From assembly GCF_001467525.1 (NCBI RefSeq), contig NZ_LNXS01000036.1, positions 51,605 through 115,604 on the forward strand: a stretch of DNA of 64,000 bases. Direction: 5' to 3'. The DNA comes from Legionella anisa (GTDB lineage Bacteria > Pseudomonadota > Gammaproteobacteria > Legionellales > Legionellaceae). Below are positions 22,632 to 31,463 of this stretch, in pieces; within the stretch, counting starts at the first letter, position 1, and each line of letters starts with the position of its first letter. A program made the translations under genes and the position numbers. Under the pieces are notes generated by a model. It was not told the DNA's origin and did no database searches. It saw only the letters and a program-made list of their open reading frames with translations.

Positions 22632-23929
22632 GCTTATTTAAGACGATGCCTACACCACCATTAGCAGAGCTTTTACGACCCAAAAGTCTGGATGAAGTAA
22701 TTGGGCAAAGCCATTTATTGGGAGAGGGAAAATCGTTACGACTTAGTTTTGCTGGAAAAAAACTTCATTCAATGATTTTATGGGGACCGCCAGGAGTTGG
22801 TAAAACAACGATTGCCCGTATTGCCGCTGAAGCTTTTGACTGCGAATGGATAGCGCTTTCAGCGGTTTTCTCCGGCGTTAAGGACATTCGTGCCGCAGTT
22901 GAAAAAGCTCAGGAAAATCTGACCCATGGTAAACATACTTTATTGTTTATTGATGAAATTCATCGTTTTAACAAAGCGCAACAAGATGCTTTATTACCTT
23001 ATACTGAATCAGGTTTGGTGACATTTATAGGAGCTACTACTGAAAATCCGTCTTTTGAAGTAAATTCAGCTTTGTTATCACGCGCCCAGGTTTATGTTTT
23101 AAAGTCATTGACTGATGAAGAGTTAAAGCATTTGTTTCAAAAAGCATATAAGACTGTTTTATCTCATATCCAGTTTGATGATGATGCTGTAGAAATGCTT
23201 ATCGGATTTGCTGATGGGGATGCCCGACGATTATTAAATTGCCTTGAGCAATTGCATGCAGCATGTACCACAATGAATAATGTACATGTGACTAAAGAAT
23301 TTGTTATGAATTCACTCACAGAGCAGGTGAGACGTTTCGATAAAGGTGGTGATAATTTTTACGATCAAATTTCTGCGCTGCATAAATCAGTGCGTGGCTC
23401 TCATCCTGATGCAGCACTTTATTGGTTATGCCGTATGTTAGACGGGGGAGTGGATCCGCGTTATTTGGCACGGCGTATTGTAAGAATGGCATGGGAGGAT
23501 ATTGGTTTAGCCGATCCCCGTGCTACTCAAATTGCAAATGATGCTGCACTTACTTACGAAAGATTGGGCTCTCCTGAGGGAGAACTTGCTCTGGGAGAAG
23601 CAATCATTTATTTATCAATTGCTGCAAAAAGTAATGCTGCTTATGTTGCATTCAACCAAGCTATGGATTTTGTAAAACGGGATAAATCTCGAGAAGTGCC
23701 CATTCATTTGCGCAATGCTCCTACTCGTTTAATGAAAAAACTAGGACATGGAAAAGAGTATCGTTATGCCCATGATGAACCCCACGCTTATGCTGCTGGA
23801 GAACATTATTTACCTGAAGGGATGGAAGAGCCAGGTTGGTATAAACCAGTAAATCGTGGCTTGGAAATAAAGATTGCCGAGAAGTTAGACTTTTTAAAAT
23901 CATTGGATGAAAAAAAGCAGGAATCGTAG
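22628..23929 (+). CDS. rarA: Replication-associated recombination protein A (MgsA/RarA)
   Basis: AAA+ ATPase related to clamp loaders, acting at stalled replication forks. Walker [10 protein letters not shown] is at residues 53-61, Walker B in [16 protein letters not shown] near 103-118, sensor 1 in [14 protein letters not shown]. The C-terminal tetramerisation domain includes [20 protein letters not shown]. 433 residues. Its start overlaps lolA by 4 bp. The TAG stop codon (23927-23929) is part of the GTAG foot of the adjacent REP element. Confidence 0.97.
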   Translation: MSLFKTMPTPPLAELLRPKSLDEVIGQSHLLGEGKSLRLSFAGKKLHSMILWGPPGVGKTTIARIAAEAFDCEWIALSAVFSGVKDIRAAVEKAQENLTHGKHTLLFIDEIHRFNKAQQDALLPYTESGLVTFIGATTENPSFEVNSALLSRAQVYVLKSLTDEELKHLFQKAYKTVLSHIQFDDDAVEMLIGFADGDARRLLNCLEQLHAACTTMNNVHVTKEFVMNSLTEQVRRFDKGGDNFYDQISALHKSVRGSHPDAALYWLCRMLDGGVDPRYLARRIVRMAWEDIGLADPRATQIANDAALTYERLGSPEGELALGEAIIYLSIAAKSNAAYVAFNQAMDFVKRDKSREVPIHLRNAPTRLMKKLGHGKEYRYAHDEPHAYAAGEHYLPEGMEEPGWYKPVNRGLEIKIAEKLDFLKSLDEKKQES

Positions 23930-24006
23930 CCTGGGTGAAGCGCAGCGTAACCCGGGTTTGGGTGTTCAGCAAATCTCCAGGTTACGCTGCGCTTCACCCA
24001 GGCTAC
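23926..24006. repeat. REP doublet, copy 4 (supplies the rarA stop codon)
   Basis: Inverted pair with core GAAGCGCAGCG in both arms (GTAGCCTGGGTGAAGCG...). The arms match except where the right one has CCTGG for CCCGG. The leading GTAG overlaps the rarA TAG stop codon. It lies between the converging 3' ends of rarA and the kinase-like gene. Confidence 0.92.
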
Positions 24007-24034
24007 AAGCAGTGCACTTTACTGAGGCTATATC

Positions 24035-24778
24035 CTATAATGATGACCTATAGTGCAATTTATCCTCTCCACTTAGTTTTTCTATTTCTTCTAATAATTC
24101 TTTTTTGATCAAGTCAAGAGATGTATAACTGTAAAACAATGAATGGCGGTTGCGTAAACCAGTGATACAACTTGTTAAAGAATTAAGAATTAATGCATTA
24201 CAATCGCGAGGAATCCAATTCGGATCCTCATGATCGGAATTAGATATTTTGTATACATCGCCAAAATCTACTAAGTACGCTTTAAAAGTACCATCTTCCT
24301 TTTTTTCTATCAAAATGTTGTCCAGCTTCAAGTCACCATGACGCAACCCCAAGTTATGAAATCTACGCACCTCATCCACAATAGCAAGTATTTGGTGACA
24401 ATATGCTAGGGGATCATCATGATAAGCAATTAGACTATAACTGACTGGAGAAGCATTTAAAAACGGTAAAACCAATCGAATCCGGCCATGTTCATCCCTA
24501 AATAATTCTGCTTTTTTTTCTGGGTATACTGTATTCCATATTGTTTTTTCTTTTTCATAGGTAGTTGCATAAAAATTAATAACTTCCTTACTGTCTCCGC
24601 TCTTATATCTAGGTTTTTTAACAATGAAACTGGGCTTGTTTTCTATGCCAAAAAATCTGTTGATGGAAGTATATCCACCTGGATTACCCCGGATTGGAGT
24701 GTATCTCACTCCATTGAGGTTGAGAATTGAATTACTTCTTTTAAGTTTATTAGAAAATTCATATTTGCGTTTTGTCAT
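24035..24778 (-). CDS. Protein-kinase-fold protein (candidate effector)
   Basis: 247 residues. The catalytic motifs of a eukaryotic-type kinase are present: HGDLKLDN at 147-154 in place of HRDLKxxN, with catalytic aspartate 149 and magnesium ligand asparagine 154; DFG at 171-173; a possible ATP-contacting lysine in FIVKKP (54/55); and a glycine-containing turn RGNPGGYTS near 30-38. There is no clear APE motif and the C-lobe is short, so activity or substrate class (protein or small molecule) is open. The tail LIKKELLEEIEKLSGEDK is glutamate-rich, like E-block signals of Dot/Icm substrates. GGGG precedes the ATG. It lies between rarA and fleS with no matching neighbour, consistent with acquisition. 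Confidence 0.7.
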   Translation of the reverse strand: MTKRKYEFSNKLKRSNSILNLNGVRYTPIRGNPGGYTSINRFFGIENKPSFIVKKPRYKSGDSKEVINFYATTYEKEKTIWNTVYPEKKAELFRDEHGRIRLVLPFLNASPVSYSLIAYHDDPLAYCHQILAIVDEVRRFHNLGLRHGDLKLDNILIEKKEDGTFKAYLVDFGDVYKISNSDHEDPNWIPRDCNALILNSLTSCITGLRNRHSLFYSYTSLDLIKKELLEEIEKLSGEDKLHYRSSL

Positions 24779-24997
24779 AATAATCCCCTAATTCAGTGCC
24801 AAAATGCCAACTAATTACTTATTTCATTAATTTTATTAGTTAACTTATGGCTAAATTCGGCAAAAAAAGCATTTAGATAAAGAGAATGAGCAGTGGTTGT
24901 TCAAAATAAACTCATTCATCAGGCAGAATCTAAAACTTTTACCGCAAAATTTTAATTTGAGCGCTTTGTATTGGCTTGAAGCTGAAGAACCAGTATC

Positions 24998-25092
24998 GCG
25001 AAACCTGGACACTGGTATTGGAGAGGATTAGTTTTGTTCGCGCTGTTTACAAATAACTCCGACCAACCTCGACAACAGTGTCCAGGTAGCGC
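24998..25092. repeat. Long inverted repeat in the kinase/fleS divergent gap
   Basis: GCGAAACCTGGACACTG at 24998-25014 pairs with CAGTGTCCAGGTAGCGC at 25076-25092 (15 of 17 positions), around a 61-bp loop. It sits in a 443-bp gene-free gap (24779-25221) that otherwise holds only AT-rich sequence and presumably the promoters of the two divergent genes. The arms do not belong to the GTAG-type family. It may be a small non-autonomous element or a structured RNA. Confidence 0.6.
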
Positions 25093-25221
25093 ATCACCAT
25101 CATTTGTTGTAAACGTGTTAGCAGCATGTTCAGATAATAATATCAAATAAAAGTACATTATGCATAAATTTATTCATAATATCAAATGAAACAAAGAAAA
25201 AATTGAGTGTAGATTAATTGC

Positions 25222-26298
25222 ATGATTTTAAATGTATTTTCATTTTATTCTAAATTTGTTACAGTCATCTTATTAATTATAATAATTTCATCCAGTATGC
25301 ATTATTCTAATTACCAAACATGTGCAGTAAGACCGCAAATACCTCTTTCAGAGTGGGATATTTTATCCAGCCTACCAACCGCTTTAGTAATCATCAATTC
25401 TCAAGGACGCATCGTATGGTTAAACCCACCTGCTGAAGCAATGTTGGGATATGGGTTATTCGATTCATTATGGTTGGATGTGATTTTACGTGCTTTTGTT
25501 CCTCGAGCTGATGATGGTCATGAAGTTTCTCTTGCTGACGGCCGTCGTGTCCATGTAGCGATCGCAACCTTAGACAGTTTACCGGGCATCCTAGTGAGTT
25601 TAACTGATATAACTGCTACACGAGATTATGAGAAAGCTAAGGAAAATGAAAAACAATTGGTTTCAATTGGTACAATGACGGCGCAGCTCGCACATCAAAT
25701 CAGAACTCCTTTGGCTTCAGCGATGTTGTATACAGAACATTTGAATAATCTTCCTGATCTCGATGTGCGTACCCTAAACTGGATTCATCGATTGCAAGAG
25801 TGTCATACCAGCATTGAGCAGCAAATTCAGGATTTATTGTTATTTGCGCGAGGTACTACAATAGAGCCGACACGTATGGATATGAATTATTGGTGTTCTT
25901 TGCTGGTACAACGTGCTCAGCCTTATGTTTTAGCTCGTAATGTGACATTCAATGTGAACAATCAGCTGATTTCCAGTGAGTCATTAGTTCATGCAGAATC
26001 ATTAATTGGTGCTGTTTTGAACTTAGTGATCAATTCATTGCAGTCGGATGCAACAGAAATTAATTTAACACTTGCATCTATGGATGATTCAGGTATACAA
26101 ATATCAGTAGAGGACAATGGTAAAGGAATGACTGAGGAAGTAAAGAACCAGGCTTTTTCCCCTTTTTATACTACAAAGGCGCAAGGAAATGGTTTAGGTT
26201 TGGCGGTTGTTTATGCTGTAGTAAAAGCACACGGCGGTCAGTTGAGTCTGGAGTCTACAGAAGGAGTAGGAACTCAAGTTAATTTGTTTTTGCCGTAA
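25222..26298 (+). CDS. fleS: Flagellar sensor histidine kinase FleS/FlrB-type
   Basis: 358 residues. A short hydrophobic N-terminal stretch (about 10-25), then a PAS-like domain (about 45-130, with PTALVIINSQGRIVWLNPPA), the HisKA helix with the phospho-accepting histidine near 158 in TAQLAHQIRTPLASAM, and the HATPase domain with DNGKGM, FYTTKAQGNGLGLAV. The partner regulator is 126 bp downstream, followed by fliE, the arrangement of the class III flagellar regulators in Pseudomonas and Vibrio. The start is uncertain: no clear ribosome site precedes the first ATG, and an in-frame ATG at 25297 would remove the hydrophobic segment. Confidence 0.88.
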   Translation: MILNVFSFYSKFVTVILLIIIISSSMHYSNYQTCAVRPQIPLSEWDILSSLPTALVIINSQGRIVWLNPPAEAMLGYGLFDSLWLDVILRAFVPRADDGHEVSLADGRRVHVAIATLDSLPGILVSLTDITATRDYEKAKENEKQLVSIGTMTAQLAHQIRTPLASAMLYTEHLNNLPDLDVRTLNWIHRLQECHTSIEQQIQDLLLFARGTTIEPTRMDMNYWCSLLVQRAQPYVLARNVTFNVNNQLISSESLVHAESLIGAVLNLVINSLQSDATEINLTLASMDDSGIQISVEDNGKGMTEEVKNQAFSPFYTTKAQGNGLGLAVVYAVVKAHGGQLSLESTEGVGTQVNLFLP

Positions 26299-26306
26299 TA
26301 TTTTAA

Positions 26307-26392
26307 GTCGTCATCCTGAGCATGTTGAAGTGTTTCCTGCTAAAGCTTTTAAAATAAATTCAGGAGACGCTTTACTGTGCCCCGGATGATAT
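26307..26392. repeat. Nested inverted repeat between fleS and fleR
   Basis: The 126-bp gap holds GTCATCCTGAG (from 26310) opposite CCCCGGATGAT (to 26390), with an inner pair GTTTCCTG / CAGGAGAC. This resembles a degenerate GTCATCC/GGATGAT REP-type hairpin, different from the GTAG family. It ends about 30 bp before the fleR start. Confidence 0.5.
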
Positions 26393-26424
26393 CCTTTTTA
26401 TAACACTTAGAAAAAGGACTTTTT

Positions 26425-27738
26425 ATGAGTCATGTTTTAATCGTTGAAGATGATCCAGTATTAAGGGAAGCGCTGGCTGAAACAATGACTATTGCTGGCC
26501 ATACATATATTACTGCTAAAGATGGCAGGGAAGCTTTGGCTCTTCTCGAAATTCATAATCCATCAGTGGTATTAACAGATATTCGCATGGATGAGCTCGA
26601 TGGAAATCAGCTATTAGCTGAGATCCAAAAAAGAAGACTTGGGCTACCTGTAATTTTGATGACTGCTTATGGTTCAGTACAAGATGCAGTGAGTGCCCTT
26701 CATAATGGTGCGGTGGATTATTTACAAAAGCCGTTTAGTGCTCAAGTGTTAACTGAAAAAATAAATCAATACATTAAAGTGGAGTTTGATGAAGATACTG
26801 GAGAGCCCATTGCGCAGGATCCTAAAAGTCAGGCCTTATTGACTATGGCATTAAAAGTGGCACAATCAGATGTTGGTGTGATGATTAGTGGAGAGAGTGG
26901 CACAGGTAAAGAAGTTTTGGCTCATTTTATTCATGATCATTCACCTCGGAAAAAGCAACCTTTCATTGCGATTAATTGTGCTGCAATTCCTGAGCAAATG
27001 CTCGAGGCCACTTTATTTGGTTATGAAAAAGGTTCATTTACTGGGGCTTATAAATCAACGGCTGGAAAGTTTGAGCAGGCACAAGGTGGCACTTTGCTTC
27101 TTGATGAAGTGAGTGAAATGCCTTTAAGCTTACAAGCTAAATTGCTTCGAGTTTTGCAAGAAAAAGAAGTGGAGCGAATTGGAGCCAATAAAACAATTAG
27201 TTTGGATGTACGCATTCTGGCTACGACCAACCGACAGCTTAAGGATGAAGTGAAGGCGGGCAGATTTAGGGAAGATTTGTTTTATCGTTTGAATGTATTC
27301 CCATTGCAGTGGCACCCTTTACGTGAAAGAAAGAATGACATAATTCCCTTGGCTAACTATCTGATTCGTAAGCATTGCCAGCATAAGCAACCTGTGATTC
27401 CAGTGATTTGTCCAGCAGCTCAGAAGCTGATGTTAGCTTATCCGTGGCCTGGGAATGCGCGGGAATTGGATAACGTGATTCAACGAGCATTAGTTTTACA
27501 AACTCAAGGGATTATAGAGGCAGAGCATTTACAATTGTCATTAAATGCAACCTTGGTTCCTGAAACTACTCCATTTGCCAACAGTAAAAATCTACAAATT
27601 CATGAATTTGAATTAATTGAGAAAACTTTATTGGAAAATGAAGGAAATAGGCAGAAAGTAGCATCTTTGTTAGGGGTAAGTGAAAGAACATTACGCTATA
27701 AATTAGCAAAAATGCGTGAGGAAGGGTATACAGTATAA
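26425..27738 (+). CDS. fleR: Sigma-54-dependent flagellar response regulator FleR/FlrC-type
   Basis: 437 residues in the NtrC layout: a receiver domain with phospho-accepting aspartate near 52 (VVLTDIRMDE), a sigma-54 AAA+ domain with Walker A GESGTGKEV, the sigma-54 contact loop as GSFTGA (the family consensus is GAFTGA), Walker B GGTLLLDEVSEMP, and a C-terminal Fis-type helix-turn-helix (VASLLGVSERTLRYKLAKM). It should activate the flagellar basal-body genes that follow. The hairpin TTGTATCA/TGATGCAA at 27743-27762 lies just after the stop. Confidence 0.94.
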   Translation: MSHVLIVEDDPVLREALAETMTIAGHTYITAKDGREALALLEIHNPSVVLTDIRMDELDGNQLLAEIQKRRLGLPVILMTAYGSVQDAVSALHNGAVDYLQKPFSAQVLTEKINQYIKVEFDEDTGEPIAQDPKSQALLTMALKVAQSDVGVMISGESGTGKEVLAHFIHDHSPRKKQPFIAINCAAIPEQMLEATLFGYEKGSFTGAYKSTAGKFEQAQGGTLLLDEVSEMPLSLQAKLLRVLQEKEVERIGANKTISLDVRILATTNRQLKDEVKAGRFREDLFYRLNVFPLQWHPLRERKNDIIPLANYLIRKHCQHKQPVIPVICPAAQKLMLAYPWPGNARELDNVIQRALVLQTQGIIEAEHLQLSLNATLVPETTPFANSKNLQIHEFELIEKTLLENEGNRQKVASLLGVSERTLRYKLAKMREEGYTV

Positions 27739-27835
27739 AAAATTGTATCATCATTGATGCAATGACAGTTTATGGTGATATTAGGGCACCAGAAAAAGGG
27801 ATAAAACGCCAAATAATTATGAGGTAAATAAGGAT

Positions 27836-28150
27836 ATGAGTAATATTAATACAGTTGATTTGCTAAATCAGATAAAGACAATGTCTGCCAAGGCTGAAGG
27901 AGCAGTGATTGAAACAGAAACAAATCAATCTCCTTTTGGTACGGTATTCCAACAAGCATTAAATCAAGTCAATGAGTTAAATCAATCCGCAGACTCTTTA
28001 AAAACACGTTTTGAAATGGGAGATCCTAACGTGAGTTTAGGGGCGGTAATGATAGAGGCCCAAAAATCCAATTTGGGGCTTGAGGCTACTGTTCGAGTTC
28101 GCAACAAAGTGGTACAAGCGTATCAAGACATTATGAATATGCCAGTATAA
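27836..28150 (+). CDS. fliE: Flagellar hook-basal body protein FliE
   Basis: 104 residues. FliE joins the MS ring to the proximal rod. The C-terminal half carries the family pattern GDPNVSLGAVMIEAQKSNLGLEATVRVRNKVVQAYQDIMNMPV (given here only as an identifying region, residues ~62-104), typical in ending at the IMxMPV motif. It starts the fliEFGHIJ operon; a ribosome site (AAGGAT) precedes the ATG. A sigma-54 promoter would be expected in 27739-27835, but only a weak GG-N10-GC match is visible. Confidence 0.95.
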   Translation: MSNINTVDLLNQIKTMSAKAEGAVIETETNQSPFGTVFQQALNQVNELNQSADSLKTRFEMGDPNVSLGAVMIEAQKSNLGLEATVRVRNKVVQAYQDIMNMPV

Positions 28151-28163
28151 TTAGGAGCTTGAT

Positions 28164-29801
28164 ATGGCATTGGCTGATAGTGCATCAACAGTAGCAGCAA
28201 AATTTGCAAATCTTTCTATTGCGCGGCAAATTGGTTTACTCGTGGGGATTGCTGCAAGCATTGCAATCGGATTAGGAGTTGTTTTATGGTCTCGTGATCC
28301 GAATTATGTACCTTTATACACGCAAATGAATGCGCGTGATGCGGCTGAAGTGGTTTCTGCTCTTGAGCGTAATGGTATTGATTTTAAGATTGATAATAAC
28401 AATAGTATGATTATGGTTGCAGCCGATAATCTGCAAAATGTACGTCTTAAATTGGCAATGGAAGGATTACCTCGTGATCCTGCTGGTTCGGAAGAGCTTT
28501 TCTCCAGCTCTAATGCGTTTAACAGCAGTCAATTTATGGAAAACGCACGTTACAAGCAAGCTTTAGAGGCTGAGCTTGCTCGTACTATAAGCAAGTTCAA
28601 TGATATTAAATCAGCCCGAGTTCATTTAGCAATTCCACGTGAGTCGGCTTTTGTTCGTGATGCCCACGAGCCTAGCGCTTCTGTTTTCCTGGATGTTTAT
28701 TCAGGTTTGGAACTTAAAAAGCATACAATTGCCGCAATTGTAAATTTGGTTGCATCCAGCATTCCAAATCTCTCTGCAAGTCGGGTAACGGTTGTCGATC
28801 AGGATGGACAGTTGTTAAATGAAGGCGGTGGGCAAACCTTTTTTACAGATACAGAGCGCTTTTTAGATTACAGACAAAATTTAGAACATCAATACGCTCA
28901 AAAAATTCAAGATATTTTAACACCAATACTTGGTTATGGCCGGGTTAGAGCAAAAGTTTCTGCTGATATAGATTTTACCAGTTACGAACAAACACAAGAA
29001 ATGTTTAATCCCGAACTGCCTTCTCTGCGTAGTGAACAAACCATGGAAGAGAAGCGTAATGTTTCAAATGAAGCAGTGGGAGTCCCTGGTACTTTATCTA
29101 ATACACCACAAGCTAATCCTGCTCTTAATCCCAAGAATGCCCCACCTAAAAATGTACCACCAAATGCACCACAGCAGACACAGACAGCATCAGATACTAA
29201 TCAACCCACGGATTTGCGTAGACAAAGTACTAAGAATTTTGAGTTGGATAAAACAATTAGTCATACCAAAAATCAACCCGGAACGATTAAACGACTCTCT
29301 GTTGCAGTTTTGGTAGACAACAGGGCGGTAATGAATGAGAAAACTAAAAAAGTGTCTAAAACTCCTTTGACGCAAAAGGAAATAGAGCAAATTAAAATAC
29401 TCGTTGCAGATGCAATTGGATTAAATGCTCAACGCGGCGATAGTTTAAATGTAATCAATACTGATTTTGTTAAACCTGATCCTATAGCTGCTATACCTGA
29501 AGAGCGTTTTTGGCAAAAAGATATTTTCTGGTCCATAGTGAAGCAAACGGCCGCTGCTTTATTTGTTTTGGCTTTAATCTTTGGGGTGCTAAGACCCATG
29601 CTAAAAACATTGGCCAGTAATCGCAATGCCAGAGGTGTAGCGAATGATGAGCAAGCTATAGCAGATTTGACCTATGATGGAACAATTTCAATCAAAGAAG
29701 CGAATGATTATGAATCGCAGTTAAATTTATTACGCCAGGTTGTTGATAAGGAACCCAAGCGCGTAGCACAGGTAGTTAAAAATTGGGTTGATCGGGGGTA
29801 A
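28164..29801 (+). CDS. fliF: Flagellar MS-ring protein FliF
   Basis: 545 residues. Two membrane segments frame the protein (about 22-45 and 455-475), with the periplasmic ring-building domains between them (SRDPNYVPLYTQMNARDAAE, then ALEAELARTISKFNDIKSAR) and a proline/asparagine-rich linker around 305-350. The cytoplasmic C-terminus (EPKRVAQVVKNWVDRG) is the FliG-binding tail. It is followed by fliG after 2 bp. The family's usual length is 530-570. Confidence 0.97.
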   Translation: MALADSASTVAAKFANLSIARQIGLLVGIAASIAIGLGVVLWSRDPNYVPLYTQMNARDAAEVVSALERNGIDFKIDNNNSMIMVAADNLQNVRLKLAMEGLPRDPAGSEELFSSSNAFNSSQFMENARYKQALEAELARTISKFNDIKSARVHLAIPRESAFVRDAHEPSASVFLDVYSGLELKKHTIAAIVNLVASSIPNLSASRVTVVDQDGQLLNEGGGQTFFTDTERFLDYRQNLEHQYAQKIQDILTPILGYGRVRAKVSADIDFTSYEQTQEMFNPELPSLRSEQTMEEKRNVSNEAVGVPGTLSNTPQANPALNPKNAPPKNVPPNAPQQTQTASDTNQPTDLRRQSTKNFELDKTISHTKNQPGTIKRLSVAVLVDNRAVMNEKTKKVSKTPLTQKEIEQIKILVADAIGLNAQRGDSLNVINTDFVKPDPIAAIPEERFWQKDIFWSIVKQTAAALFVLALIFGVLRPMLKTLASNRNARGVANDEQAIADLTYDGTISIKEANDYESQLNLLRQVVDKEPKRVAQVVKNWVDRG

Positions 29802-29803
29802 TT

Positions 29804-30793
29804 ATGGATGGGATAGAACGTGCAGCCATTTTGCTATTAAGTATGGGTGAAAAAAATGCTGCTGAAGTATTAAGACATCTCGAGCCGAGACAAGTACAAA
29901 AGGTGGGGGTCGCGATGTCGACGCTCAGTAATGTTACCAAGGCGAAAATGGAGAATGTGCTCGTCGAATTTACTAATGCTATTGGGGAGCAAACCAGTTT
30001 AACGGTAGATACAGAGCATTATTTACGTACCGTACTCATTGAAGCTTTGGGATTAGAAAAAGCGACTCCATTTATTGATCGAATCTTGATTTCTGATAAA
30101 GACAGTGGGCTTAACCGTTTAAAATGGTTAGATGGTCGATTAATTGCTGATGTAATTCGTAATGAGCATCCACAAATTATTGCAACAATATTAATCCACT
30201 TAGATAGTGAACAAGCGGCTGAAGTGGTGCGTTATTTTAGTGTGGAGAAGCGCTCGGAAGTATTATTACGTATGTGCAATATTGATACAGTAAAACCGGA
30301 AGCCATTTCAGAGTTAGGGCAAGTTATAGAGAAACAACTCAGTGGTCAGAAAGTAAGTAAATCTGCCTCAGTAGGAGGCATTAAGAGTGTTGCTGATGTA
30401 ATTAACTATTTTGATGGTGCTATGGAAGAGGAAGTACTCAATAAAATTAAAGATTGGGATGAAGAGTTAAGCGAAAAAATCCGAGATAAGATGTTTGTCT
30501 TTGAGAATTTAGTGGATATGGATGATCGAAGCATGCAAACGTTATTGCGTGATGTGACACCTGAGCAATTAAAACTGGCTTTGAAAGGGACTACTGAGCC
30601 TACTAAGGAAAAAATATTCTCTAATATGTCCAAACGTGGTGCTGATTTATTACGAGAGGATATTGAGTTACAAGGCCCTGTTAAAGTAGTTGATGTAGAG
30701 CGTGCTCAACGTGATATTCTGGCTATAGCAAAAAATCTTGCAGAAGATGGTAAGATTGCACTAGGCTCCAAAGCTGGGGATGAGATGATTTAA
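29804..30793 (+). CDS. fliG: Flagellar motor switch protein FliG
   Basis: 329 residues. The N-terminal domain (AAILLLSMGEKNAAEVLRHL) binds FliF; the middle domain contains EHPQIIATILIHL and the EHPQ motif used for FliM binding; the C-terminal torque domain has the charged helix around FENLVDMDDRSMQTLLRDV, with the conserved charged residues that face the stator. Length and order are normal. It lies 2 bp after fliF. Confidence 0.98.
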   Translation: MDGIERAAILLLSMGEKNAAEVLRHLEPRQVQKVGVAMSTLSNVTKAKMENVLVEFTNAIGEQTSLTVDTEHYLRTVLIEALGLEKATPFIDRILISDKDSGLNRLKWLDGRLIADVIRNEHPQIIATILIHLDSEQAAEVVRYFSVEKRSEVLLRMCNIDTVKPEAISELGQVIEKQLSGQKVSKSASVGGIKSVADVINYFDGAMEEEVLNKIKDWDEELSEKIRDKMFVFENLVDMDDRSMQTLLRDVTPEQLKLALKGTTEPTKEKIFSNMSKRGADLLREDIELQGPVKVVDVERAQRDILAIAKNLAEDGKIALGSKAGDEMI

Positions 30794-30815
30794 CCTATTC
30801 AGGGATGATAAGTAT

Positions 30816-31454
30816 ATGTCGGATGAGTTCGAGCCTTACCTAAAGAAAAAAGAAAATAACAGTGAGTTTAGTGCTTGGGGATATGAATCGATTATAAATA
30901 ATGAAGCAAAAGTTGAAATTAATGAAGAGGAGCGTTTTCTCGCTGAGTGTGAGCGTTTAAAACAGGAAGCTAGAGAAAACGGGTATGCAGAAGGCATACA
31001 ACAAGCACAGGCTGAAATTAATGAAAAAAGAAAACAGTTTGTATATTGGTTTGACCTACTGCAAAAACCGATAAAACTTGTGGATGAACAGGTTACTCAG
31101 GAAATAATTCAAACAATAATTTGGGTGGCTCAGCATTGTATTGGCGTGGAATTATCCGTTAATCCTAATAAATTAAACGATTTACTCAATACCATCAAAT
31201 CCGAATTGCCTTCCCTACAAACCTATAAAGTGCTAGCCATGCATCCAGAAGATGTTACCTGGGTCAAAAATGAATTTGGTGAAAAAGAGATACCTGGTTT
31301 GCAAGAGATTTTGGTAGCAGATCCTTTATTAAATCGAGGAGATTTTTATTTAAAAGGTGAATATAGTGAATTAGATGCGCGAGTATATACCCGTTTAGCC
31401 ATTTTGTTTACAAAGTATGTTACTCACGATCTGATTGATCCTTTGCAAAATTAG
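30816..31454 (+). CDS. fliH: Flagellar assembly protein FliH
   Basis: 212 residues. FliH regulates the FliI ATPase and links it to the export gate. The middle is a charged helix with glycine-spaced repeats (ARENGYAEGIQQAQAEINEK, about 52-70), characteristic of FliH, and the C-terminal domain shows the V-ATPase E-subunit-like pattern VLAMHPEDVTWVKNEFGEKE. The N-terminus is divergent, as usual. Identification also rests on its position between fliG and fliI. Confidence 0.92.
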   Translation: MSDEFEPYLKKKENNSEFSAWGYESIINNEAKVEINEEERFLAECERLKQEARENGYAEGIQQAQAEINEKRKQFVYWFDLLQKPIKLVDEQVTQEIIQTIIWVAQHCIGVELSVNPNKLNDLLNTIKSELPSLQTYKVLAMHPEDVTWVKNEFGEKEIPGLQEILVADPLLNRGDFYLKGEYSELDARVYTRLAILFTKYVTHDLIDPLQN

Positions 31455-31463
31455 GGTGAGTAG

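Noticed and set aside
24952..25158. 68-codon minus-strand frame
   Set aside because: It spans the inverted repeat, has no ribosome site and no protein-like pattern.
27739..27835. Sigma-54 promoter before fliE
   Set aside because: Only GG-N10-GC (27774-27787) matches; the flanking consensus bases are missing, so it is not listed as a feature.
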